Below the pieces are notes generated by a model that made no database searches, had not been told where the DNA came from, and saw nothing but the letters and a program-made list of their open reading frames with translations. A DNA stretch of 34,723 nucleotides from Pseudorhodobacter sp. E13 (lineage in GTDB: Bacteria > Pseudomonadota > Alphaproteobacteria > Rhodobacterales > Rhodobacteraceae). Positions 24,576 to 32,735 of the stretch are shown one piece after another (the stretch's first letter is position 1; each line of letters starts with the position of its first letter). Where the stretch lies: the NCBI RefSeq assembly GCF_003991405.1, contig NZ_RPEN01000137.1, positions 1 to 34,723 of the forward strand, read 5' to 3'. The translations under genes were made by a program, and so were the position numbers.

Positions 24576-24984
24576 CGCCGTCATCTTTGGCGTTTTCCAC
24601 ATCGCGGCGCACGCGTTCATCGCCCAGCAGGCGGCGGGTTTCATCCAGCTGATCATAGGTGATATCGCGGCGGAAGCGGAGTTCCGGGACATGTTTGATG
24701 ATCATGCCCTTGCTGACATGGTGGCGCAATTCGCCCTGATGTTTGGCCAAAAGCGCGATGGCGCCGTCAACATCGCCGCCGCCAAGTGGCATCACATGCA
24801 CGGTGGCCACGCGCAGGTCGGCAGACATCTGCACCTCGCCCACGGTGATATAGAGGCGGTTGAGGTCCGGGTCATGCACATCGCCACGCGACAGCACCTC
24901 GGACAAAATCCGGCGGATCAATTCACCAACACGAAGTTGGCGCTGCGAAGGCCCCTTGGCCGAGGTAAGGTTCTTATGTGCCAT
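24565..24984 (-). CDS. rbfA: 30S ribosome-binding factor RbfA
   Basis: RbfA is a KH-fold protein that matures the 5' end of 16S rRNA during small-subunit assembly, important in the cold. The 139-residue protein reads QRQLRVGELIRRILSEVLSR, ITVGEVQMSADLRVATVHVM, LRHHVSKGMIIKHVPELRFR and then YDQLDETRRLL, all typical. The ATG at 24984 (MAHKNL) is preferred to 25041 because the family starts here and AGG precedes it. It is usually followed by truB; here the DUF2233 gene is inserted between them. Confidence 0.95.
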   Translation of the reverse strand: MAHKNLTSAKGPSQRQLRVGELIRRILSEVLSRGDVHDPDLNRLYITVGEVQMSADLRVATVHVMPLGGGDVDGAIALLAKHQGELRHHVSKGMIIKHVPELRFRRDITYDQLDETRRLLGDERVRRDVENAKDDGDEA

Positions 24985-25053
24985 GCGCCTGACATAGGGC
25001 GGAATCGCGCGCCCCGCAACGGGCATCACCGAAGCGTGCATGCAGGTTTTCGC

Positions 25054-25776
25054 CTAAACTGTTGCGGCGCGCGTGATCTCGGCCTGTGTCAGCCCATAGC
25101 GGGGGGCAAAGCGTTGGCGTGCCGCGATCAGGCGCGGATCATCGGGGCGCATGCCAAGGGTGCGGATGAATTCGATGCGTTGCTGCGATTTCAGCGCCTC
25201 GCGGTCAATCGCGGTGCCCATCGCGCGGTCAATCACCTCGCCCCCCGGTGAGACGTGGAACCATCGCGAGAAGTCGCGGAAGTGGTGTTGGTTGTGCAGG
25301 GTGGTGACATGGCGTTCAACGGCGGTTTTCGGGACGGGCAGATGCGCTGTCATATGGAACCACTCATAGCCCAGAAAGGTCATGATACCGCCCACCGGCA
25401 CAATCGCCACCGCGAGGGGAAGCGCGTGGGGCGTGATCAGCGACAGCGCCGCCCAAGCCACGCCAAAACTGGTGCACAGCACAGGAAGCGCCACCCAGAT
25501 CGGCACAAAGAACAGCCCGTGATTGGTGGGGAAATCATGGTGGCCGTAATGCGCCTGATAAAGCAGGTCAAACGCCCATTGGCGGCGGGGTGGCGCGAGG
25601 TGAAAGATGTAGCGATGCAAGGAATATTCATTCAGCATCTGTGCCGGGATACCAAAGACCACAAAAGCCCATGCCCAGCCCGGCCCGTTCAGCGCCAGCC
25701 AGACCATCGCCGCCGCACAGATCAAGGCCATGACGCGGACGGCGTTATGCTGACACATCAGTTGCAGGCGAAACAT
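25054..25776 (-). CDS. Fatty acid hydroxylase superfamily membrane protein
   Basis: The 240-residue integral membrane protein carries the histidine clusters of the di-iron fatty acid hydroxylase/sterol desaturase superfamily: HRYIFH (54-59), HYGHH (76-80), HMTAH (141-145) and HNQHH (161-165). It has about four TM helices around them. Members hydroxylate or desaturate lipids or carotenoids; the substrate is not readable from sequence. The start ATG at 25776 follows GGAAGGGG, and the upstream open frame is not protein-like. It is 69 nt upstream of rbfA on the same strand, so possibly cotranscribed. Confidence 0.88.
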   Translation of the reverse strand: MFRLQLMCQHNAVRVMALICAAAMVWLALNGPGWAWAFVVFGIPAQMLNEYSLHRYIFHLAPPRRQWAFDLLYQAHYGHHDFPTNHGLFFVPIWVALPVLCTSFGVAWAALSLITPHALPLAVAIVPVGGIMTFLGYEWFHMTAHLPVPKTAVERHVTTLHNQHHFRDFSRWFHVSPGGEVIDRAMGTAIDREALKSQQRIEFIRTLGMRPDDPRLIAARQRFAPRYGLTQAEITRAATV

Positions 25777-25937
25777 CTTTGGCCCCTTCCCCGGTTTTCT
25801 GCGCCAGTTTGCCCCTTTGTGGCGCGTTTGTCGCGGGTAACGTAGCGCCATTGCGCCAGCCCACCTGTTGCGGATCGCCCTTTGCGCATTGCACGGCTTG
25901 CGGTTAAACAAGCGGCAAGCAGCAAGGGAACAAGATC

Positions 25938-26747
25938 ATGGCCGACCTTCCGGGAATCGTCGTCACAGGGGCTTCGGGCCGCATGGGGCAAATGTTGGTG
26001 CGCACCATTGCCGGGTCGGGCAAGACGCGGCTGGTGGGCTGTGTGGAACGGGCGGGCCATGCCTGGGTGGGCCGCGATATTGGCGAGTGTATGGGTGGGG
26101 CGGCGCTTGGCGTCACCGTGACCGATGACCCGCTGGAGGCTTTTGCCCGCGCGCAGGCCGTGATTGATTTTACCGCCCCTGCTGCCACGGTGGAATTTGC
26201 CGCCCTCGCCGCGCAGGCCCGCCTTGTGCATGTGATCGGCACCACCGGGATGGAGGCCGCGCATATCGTCAAGCTGGGCCCTGCCGCACGCCATGCGGTG
26301 ATTGTGCGGGCGGGGAATATGTCGCTGGGCGTGAACCTGTTGACCCGGCTGACGCAAAAGGTTGCCGCCGCGCTGGATGAGGATTGGGACATCGAAGTGG
26401 TCGAGGCGCATCACCGCATGAAGGTGGACGCACCATCCGGCACCGCCTTGATGCTGGGCGAGGCAGCGGCGGCAGGGCGCGGTGTGGCGCTGGAGGATGT
26501 GCGCGATTCCGGTCGGGATGGCATCACGGGGGCGCGCAAACGCGGGGATATCGGCTTTGCCGCCATTCGCGGCGGCGATGTGGTGGGCGAGCATGATGTG
26601 ATCTTTGCCGCCGATGGCGAACGTATCGTGCTGCGCCATCTGGCCACCGACCGGGGCATTTTCGCGCGCGGCGCGCTGCGGGCGGCGCTGTGGGGCATCG
26701 GGCAGAAGCCCGGCGAATATGACATGATGGATGTTCTGGGGCTGTGA
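25938..26747 (+). CDS. dapB: 4-hydroxy-tetrahydrodipicolinate reductase
   Basis: DapB reduces HTPA to tetrahydrodipicolinate in lysine and diaminopimelate synthesis with NAD(P)H. The 269-residue protein shows the nucleotide loop [11 protein letters not shown] (10-20), [18 protein letters not shown], and catalytic H158/H159 and K162 in [38 protein letters not shown] and the C-terminal [17 protein letters not shown] follow, all family hallmarks. The start follows AAGGGA. It is divergent from the hydroxylase-like gene. Confidence 0.97.
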   Translation: MADLPGIVVTGASGRMGQMLVRTIAGSGKTRLVGCVERAGHAWVGRDIGECMGGAALGVTVTDDPLEAFARAQAVIDFTAPAATVEFAALAAQARLVHVIGTTGMEAAHIVKLGPAARHAVIVRAGNMSLGVNLLTRLTQKVAAALDEDWDIEVVEAHHRMKVDAPSGTALMLGEAAAAGRGVALEDVRDSGRDGITGARKRGDIGFAAIRGGDVVGEHDVIFAADGERIVLRHLATDRGIFARGALRAALWGIGQKPGEYDMMDVLGL

Positions 26748-26816
26748 CACCGTGACCTGTGGTAAAAACTGATCCAACGCCTGCCTTGCTGCGTAAGGGT
26801 TTCATCGGAGGATCAC

Positions 26817-27167
26817 ATGAAACATTTTGTCCTGTTTGCCCTGATGCTGACCCCATCTGCCGCGCTGGCCGATGGGTTTTCGCCTGTGGTGGAAAAACGT
26901 GAATTCGTGAAACTTGTGTCTGGCAAGGCGCTGACGCGGTTCGGCATCTCGCTGAATGTATCGCCGGAAGGGGCGATCAAAGGCAGCGCCTTTGGCACGC
27001 CGGTCACGGGAAGCTGGCGTTGGCAGGGCGGATTGTTCTGCCGTGATATGACCTATGGCAACACAGAAATCGCGGCGAATTGCCAATTGGTGGAACGCAA
27101 AGGCAATACGCTGCGCTTTACCTCGGATGCTGGCAAAGGCGATTCCGCCGATCTGCGGCTTAAGTGA
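26817..27167 (+). CDS. Small secreted hypothetical protein
   Basis: The 116-residue protein has a signal peptide (about 1-19, FVLFALMLTPSAALADG) and a small beta-rich mature part with VKLVSGKALTRFGISLNVSP, GSWRWQGGLFCRDM and NCQLVERKG. Two cysteines may form a disulfide. GGAGG with 5 nt spacing precedes the ATG. Similar proteins next to dapB in this family are, as I recall, sometimes mislabelled as dihydrodipicolinate reductase, but it has no DapB motif. Function is unknown. Its end overlaps the convergent glycosyltransferase by 8 bp. Confidence 0.82.
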   Translation: MKHFVLFALMLTPSAALADGFSPVVEKREFVKLVSGKALTRFGISLNVSPEGAIKGSAFGTPVTGSWRWQGGLFCRDMTYGNTEIAANCQLVERKGNTLRFTSDAGKGDSADLRLK

Positions 27168-28173
27168 TCGCGCGGCGATAGGCGTCTGACGCCTCTAGAA
27201 AGCCGCGATTTGCCAAGTCTTCCGGCCCTTGATAAGGCAGCGCCTCGGCCGGGGTTATGGTGAAATCATCGCCACCTGTTGCTGCTGCAAGGCGCTTTGC
27301 ATCCTCGGCATGGTCCCATGTGCCTGCGGCAACCGAGGCACGGTCACGCGCCAGATAATCGCCCGCCAGTTTGTAATGCCGCAACAGCCCGGTCACATCG
27401 GCCACGCGGACGCCTGCGGCGCAATGCGGATGCACCATCAATTGCACATCCGGCAGATTACGCACGAGCGAGTGTTTGGACAAAAAGCACGCCTCGCCAA
27501 AAACCTCGCGCCGCAAGCCGCCGATTTTCAGGGCCACATCGCCCTTGTTCTGATCCAGAAACCAGCTAAAGCCGATGCGGTCGCGGTCATGGTAGGGGAC
27601 GGTGGTGATCTGCCCCAGGCTGAACTGATTGGCCCCGGACAGCACCTGCGCATAGGTCCAGCCCTTCGTTTCGCCATAGGGCTGCGGGGTGAACAGGTCG
27701 AGCATTTGCGTCACCATGGCGGTGAAGCCGCGCGTTTCCAGATAGGCCAGCAGGCGCGGCAAAGGGGCCGAGAGCGGGGGTTCAAACATTTCATCCGCGT
27801 CCAGAAACAGCACCCAGCCGCCGCGCAGCACGTGCCGTGCTGCTTGCACGCGGAGCAGCACCTCATAACGTTTGGCGGGCAAGGTGTTGCGGATCACGGT
27901 GGTATTGGCAAAGCCTTGGGCGATGGCGACCGTATCATCGGTGGAGCCGTTGTCGACGATCACGATATGGCGCACGCCAAGCGCTTGGTGATGGGCCATG
28001 AAATCGGCAAGGAAATAGGACGCGTTTTTCATCAGGGCGACGACGGCCACCTCATCCGGGGCCAGTTGCACGGTGGCGGGGCCGTGGATCACGCGGTTGC
28101 CTTGCGCCACGGCGCGGCGGGCGGCCCATGTTTCGGCCCGGCGTCTGAGGCCTGAGAGAATCCGACCGAACAC
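27160..28173 (-). CDS. Family 2 glycosyltransferase
   Basis: The 337-residue protein has a GT-A fold typical of glycosyltransferase family 2 / DUF4422-like proteins: VAVVALMKNASYFLADFMAH, HIVIVDNGSTDDTVAIAQ for nucleotide sugar binding, and the metal-binding FLDADEMFEPP. The middle part with FSWFLDQNKGDVALK and LRHYKLAGDYL is found in proteins of this group. I infer sugar transfer to a surface polysaccharide or protein; the acceptor is unknown. The start is GTG at 28173 behind GGGAAGGA; the upstream ATG frame lacks similarity. Monocistronic. Confidence 0.85.
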   Translation of the reverse strand: MFGRILSGLRRRAETWAARRAVAQGNRVIHGPATVQLAPDEVAVVALMKNASYFLADFMAHHQALGVRHIVIVDNGSTDDTVAIAQGFANTTVIRNTLPAKRYEVLLRVQAARHVLRGGWVLFLDADEMFEPPLSAPLPRLLAYLETRGFTAMVTQMLDLFTPQPYGETKGWTYAQVLSGANQFSLGQITTVPYHDRDRIGFSWFLDQNKGDVALKIGGLRREVFGEACFLSKHSLVRNLPDVQLMVHPHCAAGVRVADVTGLLRHYKLAGDYLARDRASVAAGTWDHAEDAKRLAAATGGDDFTITPAEALPYQGPEDLANRGFLEASDAYRRAIT

Positions 28174-28232
28174 TGTGTATCCTTCCCGCCGGGGGTTGCT
28201 GCCGCGCGGGATAACCAAACAACCACGCCGCG

Positions 28233-28260
28233 AAAATGGCAAGCCCTGCCGCGCAGGCTT
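28233..28260 (-). terminator. Terminator after the acyl-CoA operon
   Basis: On the minus strand, AAGCCTGC-GCG-GCAGGGCTT (28260-28241; one bulged G) begins at the stop codon of the dehydratase gene. TTTT (28236-28233) follows 4 nt after the stem. It is a plausible intrinsic terminator for the three-gene operon. Confidence 0.5.
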
Positions 28261-29089
28261 ACCAGCGGGCGCGGGCCTCCATCGCGGTGGGGCCGCCGGG
28301 TGTGGCGGTCCAGAGCGTCAGGTCCGCGCCATCGTCGCGGGCGTTGAGCGTGACATCATGGGTGTCAAACAGCGGCGAGAGGCTGCGGAAGCGGAAGCTG
28401 GCCGGGGCCGCGCCGCGCAGATCGGCGGCATATTGGGCCAGCAAGGTGGCCTGCATCGGGCCATGCACGATCAGGCCGGGGTAGCCTTCGGTTCCGGTGA
28501 CATAGGGCGCATCGTAATGGATGCGGTGGCCGTTGAAGGTCAGCGCGGAATAGCGAAACAGCAGGGTCGGCGTGGCGGCGATGCTGCGGCTGTGCGTGCC
28601 GTTCGGGGCGGCCTCGGGCATGTTGCGGGGCGGGGCGCTGGCATCGCGGTAGACGATATCCTGCCGTTCGGTCACGGCTTTGCGCCCGGCGCTGGTGATG
28701 TGATGCGTGACGGTGACAAAGCAAAGCGCACCGGTGCTGCCGTGTTTCAGCGTGACATCCTCGATCACCGAGCGGCGGGTAACGGTGTCGCCGATACAGA
28801 TCGGGGCGTGAAACTGGAACGCGCCCCCTGCCCACATGCGGCGCGGCAAGGGCACGGGCGGCAGAAAGCCACCGCGCGCGGGGTGGCCATCTGGCCCCAG
28901 TTCGGCGGTGGGCACGGCGGGTTGACCAAGGCAGAGGTGGATCAGCAAGGGGGCCTCGGCCCCCGTATCCAGCGCCGAGACGCGGTCAAAGGTGGCGTTG
29001 AAACGCTGGGCGATTGCGGGGGTAAGCTGTTCGGATTGTTCCTCCTGCCGCCCGATCCATTGGCGCAGGTGGTCAAGGTCAAGCGACAT
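28259..29089 (-). CDS. FAS1-like/MaoC-type dehydratase, mesaconyl-C4-CoA hydratase-like
   Basis: The 276-residue protein resembles the HTD2/FAS1-like dehydratase family with hot-dog folds. The N-terminal part contains PRRMWAGGAFQFHAPICIGD and an RRSVIEDVTLKHG strand. The C-terminal part has LLFRYSALTFNGHRIHYDA with the family histidine, then GLIVHGPMQATLLAQYA. Characterised relatives hydrate mesaconyl-C4-CoA (Meh) or itaconyl-CoA. It is third in the operon, 3 nt after the CoA-transferase gene, so it probably hydrates the enoyl-CoA made by the neighbouring dehydrogenase. The exact substrate is inferred only. Confidence 0.85.
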   Translation of the reverse strand: MSLDLDHLRQWIGRQEEQSEQLTPAIAQRFNATFDRVSALDTGAEAPLLIHLCLGQPAVPTAELGPDGHPARGGFLPPVPLPRRMWAGGAFQFHAPICIGDTVTRRSVIEDVTLKHGSTGALCFVTVTHHITSAGRKAVTERQDIVYRDASAPPRNMPEAAPNGTHSRSIAATPTLLFRYSALTFNGHRIHYDAPYVTGTEGYPGLIVHGPMQATLLAQYAADLRGAAPASFRFRSLSPLFDTHDVTLNARDDGADLTLWTATPGGPTAMEARARW

Positions 29090-29092
29090 GGC

Positions 29093-30190
29093 TTAGCCCT
29101 CCTTGGGCTGTTGTGCGGGCACCGGGCCATAGACGCGGGGCGCCTCCTCCCAGACCGGGGCCGGGGCGGGATAGGTGACGGGGCCGTTGGGGGTTTCTAC
29201 CGTGATCTGGCGCAGATGCGGGTGGGTGGACAGCCCTTCCATATCATTGACCGAGGCCAGCGCCACCTGCGCGCCCAGCAGCAAGGCAATCGCCTGATCT
29301 GCGGGAAGGGCGGCAATGGCGGCGGCCACCAGCGCATCGGTTTCGGCACGGTTGGCAACGCGGGCGACATTGGTGGCAAAGCGCGGGTCGGTGCCACAAT
29401 CGGGGCGGCCCAGCACCTGCGCGCAAAGGGTCCGCCATTCGCGATCACTTTGCACGGCGATCAGGATCTGGCGCCCATCGGCGGCGGTGAACACGCCATA
29501 AGGCGCGATGGACGGATGCGCCATGCCGATGCGTTTGGGGCTTTTGCCACCGCGATGGTTCAGCAGCGGCACCGTCAGCCAATCGGCCATTACATCAAAC
29601 ATCGACACGGAAATAGTGGCCCCTTTGCCTGTAATCCCGCGCCGGATAAGCGCCTCGAGTATCGCGGAATAGGCGGTGGCCCCGGTGGCGATATCGACGA
29701 TGGATAGCCCCACGCGCGCGGGTTCTGACGGCCCGCCGGTAATCGCACAAAGCCCGGATTCGGCTTGGATCAACAGGTCATAGGCCTTGCGGTCGGCCAT
29801 CGGGCCGGTGGGGCCATAGCCGCTGATCGAACAGGTGATCAGGCGCGGGTAATCCTGCGCCAGACGGTCAAAGCCAAAGCCCAGCTTGGCCAAGGCCCCC
29901 ACTTTCAGGTTTTGCAGCAAGACATCGGCATCCGCCAACATCGCCTCCAGCGCGGCTTTGCCTTCGGGCGTTGCCAAATCCAGCGTCACGGCGGTTTTGC
30001 CCCGGTTCAGCCAGACGAAATAGCTGGACTGCCCGCGTGCCACATCATCATAGCCGCGCGCAAAATCGCCTTCGGGACGTTCGATCTTGATGACTTCGGC
30101 CCCGGCATCGGCAAGGCGGGCGCTGGCGAACGGTGCCGCAACCGCCTGTTCAATCGCGATGACTTTCAACCCTGTCAGCGGCAGGTCCAT
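29093..30190 (-). CDS. CaiB/BaiF family CoA-transferase
   Basis: The 365-residue class III CoA-transferase moves CoA between carboxylic acids. It shows LTGLKVIAIEQAVAAPFASA, LADAGAEVIKIERPEGDFAR, FVWLNRGKTAVTLDL, SGYGPTGPMADRKAYDLLIQ and the catalytic aspartate D166 in GLSIVDIATGATAYSAI. The C-terminus has HPHLRQITVETPNGPVTYPA, typical of the family. The start overlaps the dehydrogenase stop by one base (30190). In operon context it likely activates the organic acid that the other two enzymes process. The substrate is unknown. Confidence 0.92.
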   Translation of the reverse strand: MDLPLTGLKVIAIEQAVAAPFASARLADAGAEVIKIERPEGDFARGYDDVARGQSSYFVWLNRGKTAVTLDLATPEGKAALEAMLADADVLLQNLKVGALAKLGFGFDRLAQDYPRLITCSISGYGPTGPMADRKAYDLLIQAESGLCAITGGPSEPARVGLSIVDIATGATAYSAILEALIRRGITGKGATISVSMFDVMADWLTVPLLNHRGGKSPKRIGMAHPSIAPYGVFTAADGRQILIAVQSDREWRTLCAQVLGRPDCGTDPRFATNVARVANRAETDALVAAAIAALPADQAIALLLGAQVALASVNDMEGLSTHPHLRQITVETPNGPVTYPAPAPVWEEAPRVYGPVPAQQPKEG

Positions 30191-31353
30191 CAGAACGACC
30201 TCGGCATGCCAAGCACATGCTCGGCGATATGGCTGAGGATCAGGTTGGTCGAGATCGGGGCGACCTGATACAGCCGGGTTTCGCGGAACTTGCGTTCGAT
30301 ATCATATTCGCAGGCAAAGCCAAAGCCGCCGTGGAACTGGATACAGGCATTGGCCGCCGCCCAAGACGCCTTGGCCGCAAGGTATTTCGCCATATTCGCC
30401 TCGGCCCCGCAGGGTTGGCCCGCATCATACAGCGCGCAGGCCTTGTAGCGCATCAGATTGGCGGCTTCGATTTCGATATAAGCCTCGGCGATGGGGAATT
30501 GCACGCCTTGGTTCTGGCCGATAGGGCGGCCAAAGACCGTGCGTTCGGAGACATATTTCGTCACCCGGTCGGTGAACCAATAGCCATCACCGATACATTC
30601 CGCCGCGATCAGCGCGCGTTCGGCGTTCAGCCCGGTCAGGATGTATTTGAAGCCCATGCCTTCCTCGCCGATCAGGTTTTCGGCGGGGATTTCAAGGTTG
30701 TCGAAGAACAGCTCATTGGTTTCGTGGTTCACCATATTCGGGATGGGGCGCACCGTCATGCCCGAGGTCATCGCCTGTTTGATATCAACCAGAAAGATCG
30801 ACAGACCTTCGGATTTCTTTTTCACCTGCGCCAAGGGCGTGGTGCGGGCCAAAAGGATCATCAGGTCGGAATGTTGCACCCGGCTGATCCAGACTTTCTG
30901 GCCGTTGATGACATAGCGGTCGCCTTTTTTCACCGCGGTGGTTTTAAGCTGGGTGGTATCAGTGCCGGTGGTCGGTTCGGTCACGCCCATGCTTTGCAGC
31001 CGCAATTCACCGCTGGCGAGTTTGGGCAGGATGCGGCGGCGCTGGTCTTCGGAGCCGTGGCGGACCAGCGTGTTCATATTATACATCTGGCCATGGCAGG
31101 CCCCGGAATTGCCACCCGCGCGGTTGATTTCCTCCATGATGACCGACGCCTCGGTCAACCCAAGGCCCGAGCCGCCGTATTCTTCAGGGATCAGCGCGGC
31201 CATCCAGCCTGCGCGGGTCAGTGCCTCGACAAAGGCTTCGGGATAGGCGCGGTCGGCATCGACCTTGCGGTGATAGGCATCTGGAAATTCGGCGCAGAGC
31301 GCGCGCACCGCCTCGCGGATATCCTGATGTTCATCGGTTTGTTGCTGATACAT
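30190..31353 (-). CDS. Acyl-CoA dehydrogenase
   Basis: The 387-residue flavoprotein oxidises acyl-CoA to 2-enoyl-CoA. It shows the N-terminal LIPEEYGGSGLGLTEASVIM, the FAD/substrate sequences SMGVTEPTTGTDTTQLKT and INGQKVWISRVQHSDLMILL, and the C-terminal four-helix domain with ERTVFGRPIGQNQGVQFPIA and the QFHGGFGFACEY FAD contact. At the usual catalytic position (YEGT in medium-chain enzymes) it reads LYQVAP with Q363. A glutamate E245 in GLNAER sits where isovaleryl- and long-chain enzymes keep their base. The start at 31353 follows AGGAG; the open frame continues upstream into promoter DNA. Confidence 0.93.
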   Translation of the reverse strand: MYQQQTDEHQDIREAVRALCAEFPDAYHRKVDADRAYPEAFVEALTRAGWMAALIPEEYGGSGLGLTEASVIMEEINRAGGNSGACHGQMYNMNTLVRHGSEDQRRRILPKLASGELRLQSMGVTEPTTGTDTTQLKTTAVKKGDRYVINGQKVWISRVQHSDLMILLARTTPLAQVKKKSEGLSIFLVDIKQAMTSGMTVRPIPNMVNHETNELFFDNLEIPAENLIGEEGMGFKYILTGLNAERALIAAECIGDGYWFTDRVTKYVSERTVFGRPIGQNQGVQFPIAEAYIEIEAANLMRYKACALYDAGQPCGAEANMAKYLAAKASWAAANACIQFHGGFGFACEYDIERKFRETRLYQVAPISTNLILSHIAEHVLGMPRSF

Positions 31354-31406
31354 CCTTGCGGCTCCTGCGTTGGGCGATGTTGCGTTCCGTGCGTATGCAT
31401 TGCCCT

Positions 31407-31435
31407 GCATTATATTGCCAATATATATTTAATGC
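31407..31435. promoter_or_regulatory. Palindromic LysR-type operator candidate
   Basis: TATATTG-C-CAATATA (31411-31425) is a perfect 15-bp palindrome. Outside it, GCATTA (31407-31412) and TAATGC (31430-31435) form a second inverted repeat. The block sits between the divergent acyl-CoA operon (start 31353) and lysR (start 31477) and fits the T-N11-A dyad style of LysR sites. Binding is inferred. Confidence 0.55.
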
Positions 31436-31476
31436 GCGCCTTATAGCTTTTTTATATGGGGCAAGGGAGGGCGGCG

Positions 31477-32469
31477 ATGGACCTGCGGCAGTTGCGGTAT
31501 TTTCTGGCGATCGTAGAGGAAGGGTCTTTTTCCAGCGCGGCGAAACGATTGAACATCGCGCAGCCTGCGCTGTCGCTGCATGTGCGCCGGATGGAAGAAC
31601 AACTTGGAACGCCACTGCTGCTGCGCGGGCCGCACGGGGTCAGGGAAACCGAAGCAGGGGCGTTGCTGGCCCGCCGCGCACGGGGCCTGCTGGCAGAGTG
31701 GGAGCGGAGCACCGAAGAAGTGCGCAGCCTTGGGCAAGAGCCGGTGGGCACGGTGCGGCTGGGCCTGCCCGGCACGGTCAGCGGGCTTTTGTCTTTGCCC
31801 TTGATCCTGCAATGCCGGGCGCGACACCCAAAGATCAAGATCATCGTCACCGAAGCGATGAGCGGGTTTTTACGCGAATGGTTGCTGGACGGGCGGGTGG
31901 AGCTTGCGCTGCTTTATGCCGACTTGCGCGATGCGGGTGTGCAATCCCGCGCGCTGGTGACAGAGGAATTGGTGCTGCTGGTGCCGCCGGGGGCGGATGT
32001 GGCGCAGGCCCCGGCCCGGTTGATCGCCGATCTGGGGTTGATCCTGCCCAGCGGCGCGCATGGCTTGCGGATGATGTTGGACAGTTGGTTGCCGCGTCAG
32101 GGCATCAAGGTTGATCCGGTGATCGAGATCGACAGTTTTGGCAGCATCAAGCAACTGGTGGAAAACGGGTATGGCTGTTCCATCCTGCCCGAGCATGTGC
32201 TGCGCGATGCCTTGGCGGCGGGGCGCTTGCAGGTTGCGCGCTTTGCGCCCCCCGGCCTGTCGCGCGGTGTCTGGATGGCGCAAAGCACAGCGCGCCCGAT
32301 GACACGGGCCGCCGGTGCGGTCAGCGATGTGTTGGTGGCGGTGGTGGAACAGCTTGTGCAAAGCGGCGATTGGCCGGGTGCGGCGCTGGCGCGTGACCCA
32401 AGGCCACAGAGCAAAACGCCCGCATCTTTCGATACGGGCGCAGGGTATCCGATTGCGGATAAAACTTAG
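31477..32469 (+). CDS. LysR-family transcriptional regulator
   Basis: The 330-residue regulator has the N-terminal winged HTH ([20 protein letters not shown], then [20 protein letters not shown]) and a substrate-binding domain (about 90-300, [36 protein letters not shown]). The ATG at 31477 has GGGAGGG 5 nt upstream; the frame also has an ATG at 31456. It is divergent from the acyl-CoA operon and probably controls it in response to its substrate. The last roughly 20 residues (about [16 protein letters not shown]) are encoded by the rpsO terminator, so the tail is likely non-conserved. It overlaps rpsO by 4 bp. Confidence 0.93.
   Translation: MDLRQLRYFLAIVEEGSFSSAAKRLNIAQPALSLHVRRMEEQLGTPLLLRGPHGVRETEAGALLARRARGLLAEWERSTEEVRSLGQEPVGTVRLGLPGTVSGLLSLPLILQCRARHPKIKIIVTEAMSGFLREWLLDGRVELALLYADLRDAGVQSRALVTEELVLLVPPGADVAQAPARLIADLGLILPSGAHGLRMMLDSWLPRQGIKVDPVIEIDSFGSIKQLVENGYGCSILPEHVLRDALAAGRLQVARFAPPGLSRGVWMAQSTARPMTRAAGAVSDVLVAVVEQLVQSGDWPGAALARDPRPQSKTPASFDTGAGYPIADKT
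32413..32440 (-). terminator. rpsO intrinsic terminator, inside the lysR coding end
   Basis: On the minus strand, CGCCCGTATC-GAAA-GATGCGGGCG forms a 10-bp stem (one G-T pair) with a GAAA tetraloop, followed by TTTT. It lies 25 nt after the rpsO stop and within the 3' end of the convergent lysR gene. It is the best intrinsic terminator in the window. Confidence 0.8.
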
Positions 32470-32735
32470 CGGCGGATGCCAAGACGCTGGATCAGCGACT
32501 GGTAACGCTCTTCGTTTTTGCCTTTGACATAGTCCAGCAGCTTGCGGCGCTGAGCAACCATCATCAACAAGCCACGACGGGAGTGGTTGTCTTTCTTATG
32601 GTCTTTGAAATGCTCGGTCAGGGTCGCGATGCGCGAGGACAGAATGGCAACCTGCACTTCGGGCGAACCGGTGTCGCCTTCTTTGGTTGCGTATTCTTTG
32701 ATCAATTGGGCTTTCAGTTCTGGCGTAATCGACAT
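32466..32735 (-). CDS. rpsO: 30S ribosomal protein S15
   Basis: S15 binds 16S rRNA helices 20-22 and nucleates platform assembly. The 89-residue protein matches throughout: [80 protein letters not shown] and the final IQRLGIRR. The start at 32735 follows GGAG with 6 nt spacing. S15 often represses its own mRNA through the 5' leader; the leader here is GC-rich and can fold, but no known element was recognised. pnp is not downstream. Confidence 0.97.
   Translation of the reverse strand: MSITPELKAQLIKEYATKEGDTGSPEVQVAILSSRIATLTEHFKDHKKDNHSRRGLLMMVAQRRKLLDYVKGKNEERYQSLIQRLGIRR

Noticed and set aside
22881-24662. A 593-codon plus-strand open frame opposite truB and the DUF2233 gene
   Set aside because: The minus strand carries clear TruB, phosphodiester-glycosidase-like and RbfA proteins. 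The plus-strand product is glycine/alanine/histidine-rich and has no ribosome site.
25758-26777. A 339-codon minus-strand open frame opposite dapB
   Set aside because: DapB on the plus strand has all catalytic motifs; the antisense frame is a composition artefact.
28073-29707. A 544-codon plus-strand open frame opposite the glycosyltransferase and acyl-CoA operon
   Set aside because: It is antisense to three well-supported genes and has the repetitive G/A/R composition expected from reading codon third positions.
30217-31446. A 409-codon plus-strand open frame opposite the acyl-CoA dehydrogenase
   Set aside because: It is a shadow of a well-conserved dehydrogenase; no domain is visible in the antisense product.
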